Of a DNA stretch of 64,000 nt, positions 23,403 through 33,809 are shown one piece after another. The notes under the pieces are model-generated. The model saw only the letters and a program-made list of their open reading frames with translations. It was not told the DNA's origin and made no database searches. Location: contig NC_037689.1 in assembly GCF_003255815.1 (NCBI RefSeq), positions 148,709,907 through 148,773,906 on the forward strand, read 5' to 3'. The stretch comes from Theropithecus gelada (taxonomy: Eukaryota > Chordata > Mammalia > Primates > Cercopithecidae). The position numbers were made by a program, and so were the translations under genes. Every line of letters starts with the position of its first letter. Within the stretch, counting starts at the first letter, position 1.

Positions 23403-23945
23403 TTGTGGAGATAAAATGGGATACCATAGCCCCTCTCCCAGCATCTGGGGCAGACTAGGGGCTCAATGTGAATTCCCTATAATTCCCTTTCCTTCTATTT
23501 CCCTTTACATCTTCACTGATTAGCCTGGTGGGTAGTACATAATAGAGATATCATAGTATTTGTTGATTGGAATTGGTTGTCACCTTGATCCCATGCAGTG
23601 CTTTAGGATCAGTTATCCTTTCAGGAAGCAGTCTCCTATTTTAGACAGATATTTGTAGGTACAAGTGACTTTTCATGGCCTTCTCATAAGTTCCTGTTTG
23701 ATGTGACATCTCAACTGCAAGAACATTGGCATATCTGCTCCTTGGCACACTCATCTACCACCAGACCACTGCAGAATGGAGAAAGCCAGAAGTGGGTGGG
23801 AGTGAAATCAAAGCTGCAGAAGAACAACTTCATCTTCTGCCAAGCCTGCAGTCACCACAAGGGTAATTTATCTCATCTTGGCACTTTCCCATTTCATCTC
23901 AGAATGGCAGAAACCTGACTATTTTCAAGTCTCTTATGAGCCCCC
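23403..23945. other. No recognised gene
   Basis: Unique sequence; the first ~90 bases could be the tail of a MIR. Nothing else is recognisable. Confidence 0.4.
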
Positions 23946-24235
23946 ACAGTACTTTATACAGCTCTGTTTTACAAATAAAGAAATGGAGTCTCAGAAAGTT
24001 TAAATAACTTGCCCAAAGTCATGGACCTAGTAAGCAGCATAGCTCAGAGGCAAGAGAGCAGCCACCACTTACTGAACACTCACGCCGTAACATAGCCGTG
24101 ATTATTGTCTCCCTCACCTTTCAGATGTGAACAATTGGGCTTAGAGAGTTGCCCAGTATACCCTGTTAGTCAGTAACAAACTGGGATTCACAGTAAGTTG
24201 CTTACACTAAATACTTGCTGAATAAATGATTATCT
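23946..24235 (-). repeat. MIR/L2-type relics
   Basis: The antisense MIR core acaaataaagaaatggagtc, aacttgcccaaagtcatgg is followed by a second similar block near 24120-24180 and an L2-like cttgctgaataaatgatt. Two adjacent old SINE/LINE relics are likely. Confidence 0.65.
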
Positions 24236-24243
24236 CTCTGGGA

Positions 24244-24469
24244 CAGGGTTTCTTGACCTTGGCACTATTGATGTTTTGAGTCAGGTACATTTTTTATGTG
24301 GTGGCAACTGCCCCATGAATTGAAGGATGTTTAATAGTGTCCCTGGCCTCTACCTACTTCGAGGCCAGTAGCACATCTCCCAAGTTGTAACAACCAAGTA
24401 TGTCTCCAGACATTGACAGATGTCCCTTTGGGTACAAAATCATCCCCCACCTCCATTTGAGAAACCTTG
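24244..24469 (-). mobile_element. hAT-Charlie MITE (MER5A-like) with 8-bp target duplication
   Basis: About 226 bp with inverted termini CAGGGTTTCTTGA and TTTGAGAAACCTTG. The internal blocks ggcactattgatgtttt, gcctctacctacttcgaggc and gtctccagacattgacag are typical of MER5A. Flanking CTCTGGGA and CTCTGGAC are a diverged 8-bp duplication, as hAT elements make. It is non-autonomous. Confidence 0.85.
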
Positions 24470-24479
24470 CTCTGGACCT

Positions 24480-25565
24480 ATGGTCAGCAGACTTTACAAC
24501 GAACTCTTGTTGGCTTCCAAACTTTGATGCCCTTGGAATAAAAGAGATTTTCTTTCCCTCCTGGAAGTTCTCTGAAGGGTGTTCTCAAACTCATGTATGA
24601 CTGAGTTTCCTAATTTGTAATTGATTTTTCCAGCTTTGTTTTATGAAACGTCACTCTTTCAGTGGTCATAGAATTACAAAGAATGTAAAAAAAATGTTTT
24701 ACATTTACCCAAATTTTCTATGAACGTGGAGCAGGCATCTGTTGAGATGGAGAGCAAAAGTCTAACTAGTTAGCAACAAAACAAAACACATAATTAAGCA
24801 AAAAAGTGAAGTGTCAAATAAATTAAAGATAGAATTACAGATATTTTCATCTTGACTTCCATTTCTCTTCGTTCTTAATTCAAACCCAAGATAAGCAGTA
24901 TTTTTCAGATTTATTATTCAAATTCCATTTACCATAGGCTTCTGAGCCTGTCATGATTCTGATCTGGCTATTGTGTTCATGTAATCATGAATCTGAGATA
25001 GTGAATGTAGCTATTGCAATGACTGAAAATATCTTGGGATGGGATTGGTGGGAAGGAACATTATCTTGACCTTTGAAAACTTTAATGTCCTACCCCCCAG
25101 ACAGTGTAGTAAGCCTTCCCTGGCCTAAGTCCTCTCTTAACCCATTTGGGGCAAGACTGTAATAGAAGGGAGTCTTCTAGGGTGGCAAATGCCTTCCCTT
25201 TCCTTTGGAGCCATAGAGAAGTTCTTTCCTCCTCATAGCCTCAGTTTTCCTCCTGAGCAATATGAGAGGTGTGCAACAACTAACTAAAAGTTACCACATC
25301 TCTTTGGTTAATAAACCCAGGACCATTATTAGCTCCTAATAATAGTTGCTCGCATTTGTGAAACATTTTATAGATATAAAAGGAGGCATACAATTTAATA
25401 GATTTGAAGATACTCTTTTTTTCCTGTTGTAACATCCTCAAAATTGGGATGCATCTCAAAATTGATGGCATTTTAGATTAGATGAAATGTGTCATATTTT
25501 TCAAAATATTGGGTAAACAATACAAGGTTGTCAATATTTCAGTTTTGCCTTGGGAAATGGGTATG
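24480..25565. other. No recognised gene
   Basis: Unique sequence with a weak MIR-like segment near 25190-25260. No gene seen. Confidence 0.45.
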
Positions 25566-25569
25566 GGCA

Positions 25570-25740
25570 GATGGACTGAAATGGAACATGAGGGAACACT
25601 TGGGAGTTATGAAAATGTATGTATTAATTGTGGCAGTGGTTGTGAGTGTACACTTTGTAAAAGTTTGTCAAACTATACACTTAAAAAGGGGTGGTCCATT
25701 TTATTGCATGTAAATTATGTCTCAATAATGTTGATGCAAG
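25570..25740 (+). mobile_element. L1M 3'-end fragment
   Basis: The sense blocks aacatgagggaacacttggg, aaactatacacttaaaaagg and catgtaaattatgtctcaat match the 3' terminus of old L1M/L1ME elements. Confidence 0.75.
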
Positions 25741-26485
25741 AAGAAAAAACTAGAAAGTTTAAGTGAAAGAAAATATTCCCTTCTTGTAACTCTCTTTGCC
25801 TTGGGTTTCAAGACACCAGTGAAACACTCTTTCAGGTTCATGTATAAAATGTGATAATAGGTTTGCTCAGAAAATTAAATGAGATAATGCTAGGAAAGTA
25901 TTTGGTTTAGGTCCTGCCCTGGCATTAACATAGCACAGCTGACAGGGACTACTGCTTTGCTTTCTTCTCCTGTGCTTAGGATGAACCGTTGTACAAAAGC
26001 ATAATGATCAGCATTACCATAGCTGATCACTGTTTCATTAAACAAATTAATTTTTTCCTAAATCTCAAGTCAACCAGGCAGTTGATAAATTATTAGGAAA
26101 AAACCCAAATCAAATATAATAAATATTATATGTGGACAATTTGTCAGTAAAATTATATATGATATGAAGAGAACAACTCGGCTATCAGTGAGCTCAAAGG
26201 GTCAGATTTGACCCTTTAATGATCTTGTGATGCTCAAAAGGTAGTGTTTATTATACTTGGGATGGGTTTTTGGGATTTATTATACTTTGGGATGAAATAT
26301 TTGCCCCTAGGCAGCCCCACAGTTTTCAAACCTTTTTTGCTACCACCATGCATCTAACCTGTAGTTTCCTAACAAGAACCTCCAGGCTACATGTTTCCAA
26401 GTTTCTAGTAATATCATATTGAAAAATGCATTTCATTTCCTCTGAACCTCAGCTATCTCATCTCCAAAGTAAGGATATTAACTAC
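25741..26485. other. No recognised gene
   Basis: AT-rich unique sequence. A local direct repeat of ttattatacttgggatg-like text occurs near 26250-26295. Confidence 0.45.
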
Positions 26486-26489
26486 TTCT

Positions 26490-27480
26490 TTTGTTTTCCT
26501 CAATATTCATTTTATCTGATAGTAATATCATCTGTCCAAATTTATTATGATTAATATTTGCATAGTATAGCTTTTTTTCATCTGATTACTTTTAGTCTAA
26601 GTGTGTCATTGAATTTAAAATCCAATTATTGAAGACAACATATTGAGTAATCTTGCCTTTTTACGTAGTCTTATTATCTCTGAGTTTTGATTTCAGTGCT
26701 TAGATGATTATATCTAATATAATATTCAACGTGGCTGCATTTAAGTCTACCCTCTTGTTATCCATTTTTTTCTATTTGTCCCATCTGTTCTTTGTTCCCT
26801 TTTCCCTCTTGTCCTGACTTATTTTGTATTAAGTTGGATTAATTTTATTGTTTCATTTTACTTCCACTTTTGGCTTATTTGGCACACTTCTTTTTTCCAT
26901 GTTTGCAATGAGGTTTAACTTACGAGTCTCTAGCTTATCACAACATGCAATAAATCATTTTCTTACAACTCACATTGGTAGTTAAAATCTTACAACATTG
27001 TACTTCCATACCCTCATCTTTTGTACTATCATCATATGTTTTAGTTATTTATGTCTTACAAACTCCACAATACATCATTGCTATTTTGCTTTAGACAGCC
27101 AGTCATCTTTTTATAATATTTTTGAAGGTATAACTTACGTATAATAAGCTGTACATATTCAAATTGTGCTACTCCAATGAGTCTGACATATATATATGGA
27201 TAAACATGTATATCCATCCGTGAAACCACTGCCACAATCAAGATACTGAACATGTCTGTCACTCCCCAGAGTTTTACCTTGCCCATGTGCAAGTCTCCTG
27301 ATGACAAATTCTTTTAGTTCTTTTTTTTAGTCAGAAAATGTATGTATTTCACCTTAATTTATGAAAAATACTTTTGCTGGCTATGTAGGCTTCTAAATAG
27401 ATATTTTTTCTTTCAGCACACTAAGGATGTTGTTCCAATCTCTTCTAATTTGCAATGTTTCAAGGAGATACCAGCAGTAA
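26490..27480 (-). mobile_element. Old L1M/HAL1 sequence
   Basis: Antisense L1M 3'UTR-type text is clear at 27125-27305 (acgtataataagctgtaca, atccgtgaaaccactgcc) and ORF1-type text at 27310-27450 (acttttgctggctatgta). The left part (26490-27100) has the composition of diverged L1 and is less certain. Confidence 0.6.
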
Positions 27481-28129
27481 CATGTTCAGCAGAGAGCTGA
27501 TGCTAGTATAGAGGGCTAGCAGAGCTCTGTCAAATGTGGAAGAGCTTCAGTTTAGCCTGGGAATGGAGCCATTAGGGGAGACATAATAAACTGACTTGGA
27601 GATTAGAAAGGCTGCCTTGGGAGGATTCTAGTGGTGGAACTTATGAAAGTTTCTAGGGTTTGGCTCAGTGGCTTAAATAAACTCTATAGTTTATCAATTT
27701 GCCATCATTAGGGACTGCTATTTGTGCCTTATCAAAGTCCTTCCTCACATTCTTTGCACAGGACCTTAGCATGGTAGTGACTCATTAAATGTTTTTTGAA
27801 TTGAGTTGGATCCTTGCTATTTAATGAAATCATTAGAAAAATGGAAACTCGCTATATTGAAGTTTAACTTGACAATAGAATTACTTCCCAATTTTTCAAC
27901 CCCTTGAACAAAAATCGTTTCTTAAATGATACAATATTTATGTGAATTAGTACTAACTTTTGGAAGAGCATTAAACATTCGCCATTAATAATTGCTTCTA
28001 AGTGATAGTCCATACTTGGCAGGGAATGGGAGCATTTATAGGTTTTCTCTCCCAGTATTCACAGCCTTTTAATGAGAGCTGTGGCTTACTTGAGGTGAGG
28101 GAATAAAAGACAAGGGAGCGCTAGGATTC
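27481..28129. other. No recognised gene
   Basis: Mostly unique sequence. A short L2/MIR-like end (gactcattaaatgttttttg) lies near 27780. Confidence 0.45.
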
Positions 28130-28370
28130 CTCCCTTTGCTCTTCACATTGTGACTAGTGAACAAGGCTGACTTCATTCCACAGCTGGATTGATATGTAAA
28201 TTTACCCCGACTAATTGGCTTCCCCGGCTGTCTCCAGAGGGCGGATGTATTCTTTATAAAGTGCTGTCTAGGGCTGCATTGAGAACATTAGAACTACTTA
28301 ATTGAATATCAATGAATCTTTATAAACTAATAATGATGGCGAGCCTGGGAAGCCTGATGTAGATTTGGCA
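28130..28370. promoter_or_regulatory. Candidate conserved non-coding element / enhancer
   Basis: A repeat-free stretch dense in transcription-factor-like motifs: CAGCTG E-box (near 28182), ATGTAAAT, two TAATTG homeodomain cores, a ccagagggcgg half of a CTCF-like site, and the paired AT motifs ttaattgaat and aatatcaatg. The mixed AT and GC composition without decay towards CpG loss is typical of conserved elements. Conservation itself cannot be seen from one sequence. Confidence 0.35.
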
Positions 28371-29025
28371 TATTGAGGAGAGGAGTGCCCTGATTTGAAT
28401 TTGTGGGAAGTGAAATTTTCTCTGAGTTTTACAAAACCCAATTTAGGCTTCTTTAATCTAAAATCCTTGAAAGCCTCACTGGTGCCTTCTTGAACATGTC
28501 ATTTGGTGAATGTTGGACGTAGGCAAGTATGTGAGTCTGTGTCAAGAGATTACCTCCCTCCTTTTCCTAATACAGTAAAACTCAATGATTGTTGTGGTTA
28601 ATTCTTGCTCATGCAAGAGGAGTCACTACTCCTTTCCACAAGTCACTACTCCTTTCCCTCAAGGACTGGGGGAGTGCATCCAAACAGAGTATACCTTGTC
28701 TCTCCTTGCACAGGACACTGGGAGCCAGCAAGCAGCAATTCTTGGTTCTGGCAGAGCTGATATCCAAAACTGAGTGAACATAGATCTCTGCCTTTAAGTC
28801 CTACCAGGAAGTTCACTGAATCAAACCAAACCAAACCAAAGCAAACCACCAAACCAAACAAGAATAACAAACAGCAAACACAACCCTGTGTAGTTCAAAG
28901 TAGTGGGGTTGATATTGCTGGATCACTGGGTCATTCTGAGGTTCACTGAGATGTGCCTAGGATGAGGATTTCCTTTTTCTTCTCTTCTCTCCCTCCCTCT
29001 ACTACCTTGTGCTATCAGACATTCA
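28371..29025. other. Unique sequence with short tandem repeats
   Basis: No gene seen. AGTCACTACTCCTTTCC occurs twice in tandem within about 28620-28660, and an (AAACC)n-like tract lies at about 28820-28858. Confidence 0.5.
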
Positions 29026-29295
29026 AAGGCCGAGGCAGGCGGGTCACCTGAGGTTTGGAGCTCGAGACCAGCCTGACCAACATGGAGAAACCCCATCTCT
29101 ACTAAAAAAATACAAAATTAGCTGGGCGTGGTGGCGCATGCCTGCAATCCCAGCTACTCAGGAGGCTGAGGCAGAGGCAGGAGGATTGCTTGAACCTGGG
29201 AGGCGGAGGTTGCGGTGAGCCGAGATGGTGCCATTGCACTCCAGCCTGGGCAACAAGAGCAAAACTCCATCTCAAATAAATAAATAAATAAAAGT
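29026..29295 (+). repeat. 5'-truncated Alu SINE
   Basis: A sense Alu that starts at aggccgaggcaggcggg, so it lacks roughly the first 45 bases. It ends in an (AATA)n tail. It has the internal duplication gaggcagaggcagg. Confidence 0.92.
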
Positions 29296-29329
29296 TAAAA
29301 AACCACAAACAAACAAAAAAAACAGTGCA

Positions 29330-30240
29330 GTATCACTGTCAAAAATAGACGTAGATTAATGGAACAAAATAAAAAGTCTAGAAACAGGCCCTAGTATATA
29401 AAAATTTATCATGCATGAAAGGTGTTGTTTCTGATCTGGAAAAAGAATTATTTATCCCTTAAAAGGTACTGAGATAATTGGATAGTTATTTGGTGTAAAA
29501 AGTTATTAATAAAAGTAGACCTCACAGGATGCCCCTAAACAAATTCTGATTGTTTAGAATTTGATTACAAAAAGAACTGCAAGTCAAGAAAGTCATCATA
29601 ACTAAAACTAAAAGGCAAATGACAGACTCTGAACAATATTCACAATACATATATAGTAAGGATTCTGACAAGTCAATAAGAAAAAGATGAAATCACTTAA
29701 TAAAAATGTGGACAAAGGACATGAGCAGATAATTCACGATGAATAAATGCAAATGGCCAATGAGCGTGAAATCCTTATTAATGAAAAAAACCACTAATTT
29801 AACAGTACCCTAATTATTGTCTATAAATGGATAGTTTTTCTTTAAGCACTAACGCCCAATTGTGGTAGAGGTGTGCAGAGGAGGACATTCACCTACCCGC
29901 TAGAAGGCAATTGGTAATTTGCATCAAGAGCCTTAAAATGGTTCATAGACTTTGGCCCAGAAATTCTACTTATTGGCACACACCCCAAACTGCTTCAGAG
30001 ATATGTTCAAAGATTTATGTATATAGGTGTTATACATAATTAGTTTAAACTGGAAATAACGTAAGTGCCCACCAAGAGCTATTTAGTTAAATATATTGGT
30101 TAATCATATTATTAGTTACATACTTGTGCTATCATTATATGAATGCTATGTATGTTTAAATAATGTTTTAAAAGACTGTTGGTGATATTGCTGTTTGTGT
30201 TACACTATATAAAGTGAAAACAAACAAGATATGAAGTAGG
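29330..30240 (+). mobile_element. Old L1M 3' region
   Basis: Sense L1M ORF2/3'UTR: gattaatggaacaaaataaa near the start, then cccagaaattctacttattg and aactggaaataacgtaagtg, and ctatataaagtgaaaacaa at the end. Strongly diverged with no open frame. Confidence 0.65.
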
Positions 30241-30639
30241 AATCAAGGTTACTCTCTCCTCTGGGTAGTTGAATCTTAAAAAAAAAACAAAAACAAAATC
30301 CCTCTGCCTTGACACTTCGTCTTCTTCTAACTACCTGCCTGAGATTCCTTTCCTTCAATTCCCTTCCAAACTTTCCACAAAGGTAATGCAGAAACACAGT
30401 CTCCACTCATTCAGCTCTTTTCCACTCTTAACGGATCACAATGTGGATTGTGCCCCTGGACCAGCTCTCCTCAAGTCACTAACAATAGCTCTGTTATGAA
30501 GTTTGGAGAATCTGCTGCAGCTCTCCATGTTGGGCAGGTCTGGTCGCTCTTCCTCCACCCGCACTTTCTAGATTGGGTTCCCAGGTGGGGCTCTTCTCGC
30601 TGTTCACATTCTTCCTAAGTGATCTTGCCAACTCACATG
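30241..30639. other. No recognised gene
   Basis: C/T-rich unique-looking sequence that may belong to the L2 that follows. Nothing more can be said. Confidence 0.4.
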
Positions 30640-31035
30640 AGTTTCATATTACATCTGGCAAGGTTCTCTAAGATTCCTACCTCTAGCCCAAATCTCTCCC
30701 TTCAAACTCCAGAATCATCTATCAGTCTGTTGGATAGCTCCACCTGGAGGTCCCACAAGCAACTCCCAAGTCCAGATATCCAAAACCAGATTTGTCATCA
30801 CCTCAAGTCTTCCAAATCTGCCTCTGTCTTTTCTGTTTTGGTTACTGGTGTCACCATGCTCCCAGTAGGGTTGTCACTGTCTGCTTATTTCTTTCTCGTA
30901 CAGGTGTGTGGATTTAATTTTCTTAATAGTAGGCACCCTGGCTTAGTCCCTTAGTCACTTACCCTCAGCATCTTGCATAGTGCCAGGTGCCCAAGTAGGT
31001 GCCTAATTGTTGGTTCAATAAATGAATGAAATTAT
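30640..31035 (+). repeat. L2 LINE relic with 3' end
   Basis: The sense blocks ttcaaactccagaatcat, agctccacctggaggtccc and ccaaaaccagatttgtcatc correspond to L2 ORF2 sequence. They are followed by the 3' end tagtgccaggtgcccaagta, ggttcaataaatgaatga. Confidence 0.75.
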
Positions 31036-31319
31036 TGAACTTACAGTCATAACCATTCTTTTGACCATTTTATGATTTTGTTTGCATTTTTTAAACTCAC
31101 ACAGAAAAAGTATAAATATTATCTATACTCTATCATCTTTTGGGAAAATAATATAAAGTAAAAAATGAAAGTACCCCTTTTAGTTTCTCCAATCACCCCC
31201 AGAGGGGTAGGGGTTACTCCTGAAGCATTTTGGTGCATAAATCTCTTGACATTGTTCTATGCTTATAAATCCATGATTATATATAAATAGACATAAATAT
31301 GTTATTTTTAAAAAACAAA

Positions 31320-31821
31320 GTTGCGATGTTAGACATATGAGATTGTAATTTATTCTTTCACTTAACAAGCTATCTGGGTGTCTTTACAGGATATATAAAT
31401 CTATCCCTGGCTTTTTAATGGCTGCCTAGTATTCCACTGTGTGGGTATAGTATAGTAAATTGATAGACACTTAGGTTGTCCACCTCCCCTTTTCTACCAT
31501 TAAAAACAAAACTGAGTCCCCTCAAGCTTTGACTGTCTAGAGCTCCACTGCTCCCAGCAGCCAGAATGAAGGAGTAGAGTAGCCCTTGTCATCCTGGGAG
31601 GCAGGTTGTGCCCATCTCTGGGCCACTCAAATCACAGGAGAAAACAAAGGTTCAAACAAACATCCTCATATATATCATACATATACCTTTAAAAATATTT
31701 GTGATAATACTTTTATAAAATGAATTATAGGTTCCTGGAAACGAAAGTTCATTGTCATGGGGGCATATATATATACACACATATATGTATATATACACAC
31801 ACATATTAGACACTACCTAGC

Positions 31822-31892
<71 letters not shown>

Positions 31893-32300
31893 ACACGCAA
31901 AACTGTGTGTCTGTGTGTGTGGACATATGTATATATTCTGTTTAACAGTCCGTGAATATCCATTCCCTTTCATACCTACTAATACCTGATATTATCCATA
32001 TTTTAAATTCTCCTTAATCTGGGAAAGTGGTGCATTATTTTAACTTTTATGCTATTTTCTAGTGGAAGTGAACATATTTTCATATTTTTGACTATTTTTA
32101 TTATGTTTTAAAGAATCTGAATGGTGTAGTATTCTTCATCCATTTTTTGACTGGGTTAGTTGTAGAAACTTTTGTATAGAAAAATTATTAATCCTTTGTT
32201 AGACATGTTGCAGATATTTTTCCCAGTTATTTGCTTGTCCTTTAACTTTGTTTATATGTAGTTTGCCATATAGTTTCATTTTTAAAAATCTAACATTTAA
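31320..32300 (-). mobile_element. Old L1M fragments around a microsatellite
   Basis: Antisense L1M text appears at 31400-31500 (tttttaatggctgcctagta), and again at 31930-32300 (tttttcccagttatttgc). Between them are a GC-richer unrecognised stretch (about 31500-31660) and a TA/CA array. Confidence 0.6.
31766..31922. repeat. Compound (TA)n/(CA)n microsatellite
   Basis: Two clusters: a mixed TA/CA tract at 31766-31806, and a longer (TA)n followed by (CA)n at about 31826-31898, ending in TGTG-rich sequence. Likely length-polymorphic. Confidence 0.95.
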
Positions 32301-33519
32301 AACAATTTTTTATTATGGATACGTAGTAGTTGTATATATTTATGCGGTATGTGTGATGTTTTGATACAAACTTACAGTGTATAATGATCTAATCAGGGTA
32401 ACTGGGGTATCCATCACCTCAAGCATTTATCATTTCTTTGTTTTAGGAGCATTCCAATTCCACTCTTTTAGTTACTTTAAAATATACGATATATTATTTT
32501 TAACCATTGTCATCTTATTGCACTACCAAATACTGGATGTTATTCCTTCTATCTAACTGGATTTTTATACCCACTAACCATCCCCACTTATTTCCTCCTC
32601 CCCACACCCTTCGCAACCTCTGACAATCGTTATTCCACTCTCCATCTCCACGAGTTCAATTCATTTTATGTTTTTTAGCGCCCAAGTATGAGTGAAAACA
32701 TGCAAAGTTTGTCTTTCTGTGACTGTCTTGTTTCACTTAGCATAATGTCCTCCAGTTCCATCCGTGTTCCTGCAAATGACAGAATTTCATTCATTTTTAT
32801 GGCTGAATAATATTCCATTGTGAATATGTACCACATTTTATTTATTCATTCACCTGTTGATGGATACTTAGGTTGATTCCATATCTTGGCTATTATGAAA
32901 GTGCTGCAATAAACATGGGATGTAGATATCTTGATCTACTGATTTCCTTTCTTTTGGATATATACCCAGCAGTGAGATTAATGGATCATACAGCAGTTGT
33001 ATTTTTAGTCCTTTGAGGAACCTCCATGCTGTTCTCCATAGGGATTTTACTGATTTACTTTCCCATCAGCAGTGTATGAGGGTTCCTCTTTCTCCACATC
33101 CTCGCCAGCATTTTTTGTCTTTTTGTTAATAGCCATTCTAACTGTCTCTTGGATAAAAGCCATTTTAACTGGGGTGAGATGATATCTCATTGTGGTTTTG
33201 ATTTGCATTTTCCTGACGATTAGTGATCTTGAGCATCTTTTCACGTGCCTGTTGGCCATTTGTATGTCTTCTTTTGAGAAATGTCTATTCAGATCTTTTG
33301 CCCATTTTTAAATCAGATTATTTTTTCCTTAATGAGTGGTTTAAGCTCCTTATGTAGTCTAGTAATTAATCCCTTAATTAGTGTCAGATGGTTACCATAT
33401 AGCTTTAAATCTTTTACGTAGTCATATTGTCAATATTTCACTTTATGGTTTCTGAGTTCAGGCATTTTATCTCAGGGTAATAATACTTTTGTATCTTCTA
33501 CTAAAACTCCAAAGTTTTT
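32300..33519 (-). mobile_element. Old L1 (L1MA/L1MB-like), left part, interrupted by LINE-1 copy 2
   Basis: Antisense 3'UTR (ttttattatggatacgtagt, gataatgatctaatcaggg-like text) followed by the ORF2 3' region (gcataatgtcctccagttcc, ctgaataatattccattg, catttgtatgtcttctttt). It resumes at 39029 after the young insertion with colinear text. Confidence 0.85.
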
Positions 33520-33533
33520 ACATTTAGATCTTT

Positions 33534-33582
33534 TTTTTTTTCTGGGTATAGATTAATTTAACTTTTTTTTGTTTTCTTTTTT
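33534..33582 (-). other. Double poly(A) tail with ~20-nt insert (candidate 3' transduction)
   Basis: Reading the minus strand, the L1 3'UTR is followed by an A-rich tail (about 33563-33582), then about 20 non-A bases (33542-33562, plus strand ctgggtatagattaattta), then a second A13 tract (33530-33541) that abuts the target duplication. Two tails around a non-L1 insert are the signature of 3' transduction, although 20 nt is very short. Confidence 0.6.
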
Positions 33583-33809
33583 TTATTATTACACTTTAAG
33601 TTCTAGGGTACATGTGCATAATGTGCAGATTTGTTACATATGTATACTTGTGTCATGTTGGTGTGCTGCACCCATTAACTCGTCAGCACCCATCAACAAG
33701 TCATTTACATCAAGTATAACTCCCAATGTAATCCCTCCCCACTCCACTCTCCCCATAATAAGCCCCGGTGTGTGATGTTCCCCTTCCCGAGTCCAAGTGA
33801 TCTCACTGT

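Noticed and set aside
31757..31945. 62-codon frame of Tyr-Ile and Thr-His repeats
   Set aside because: A translated TA/CA microsatellite.
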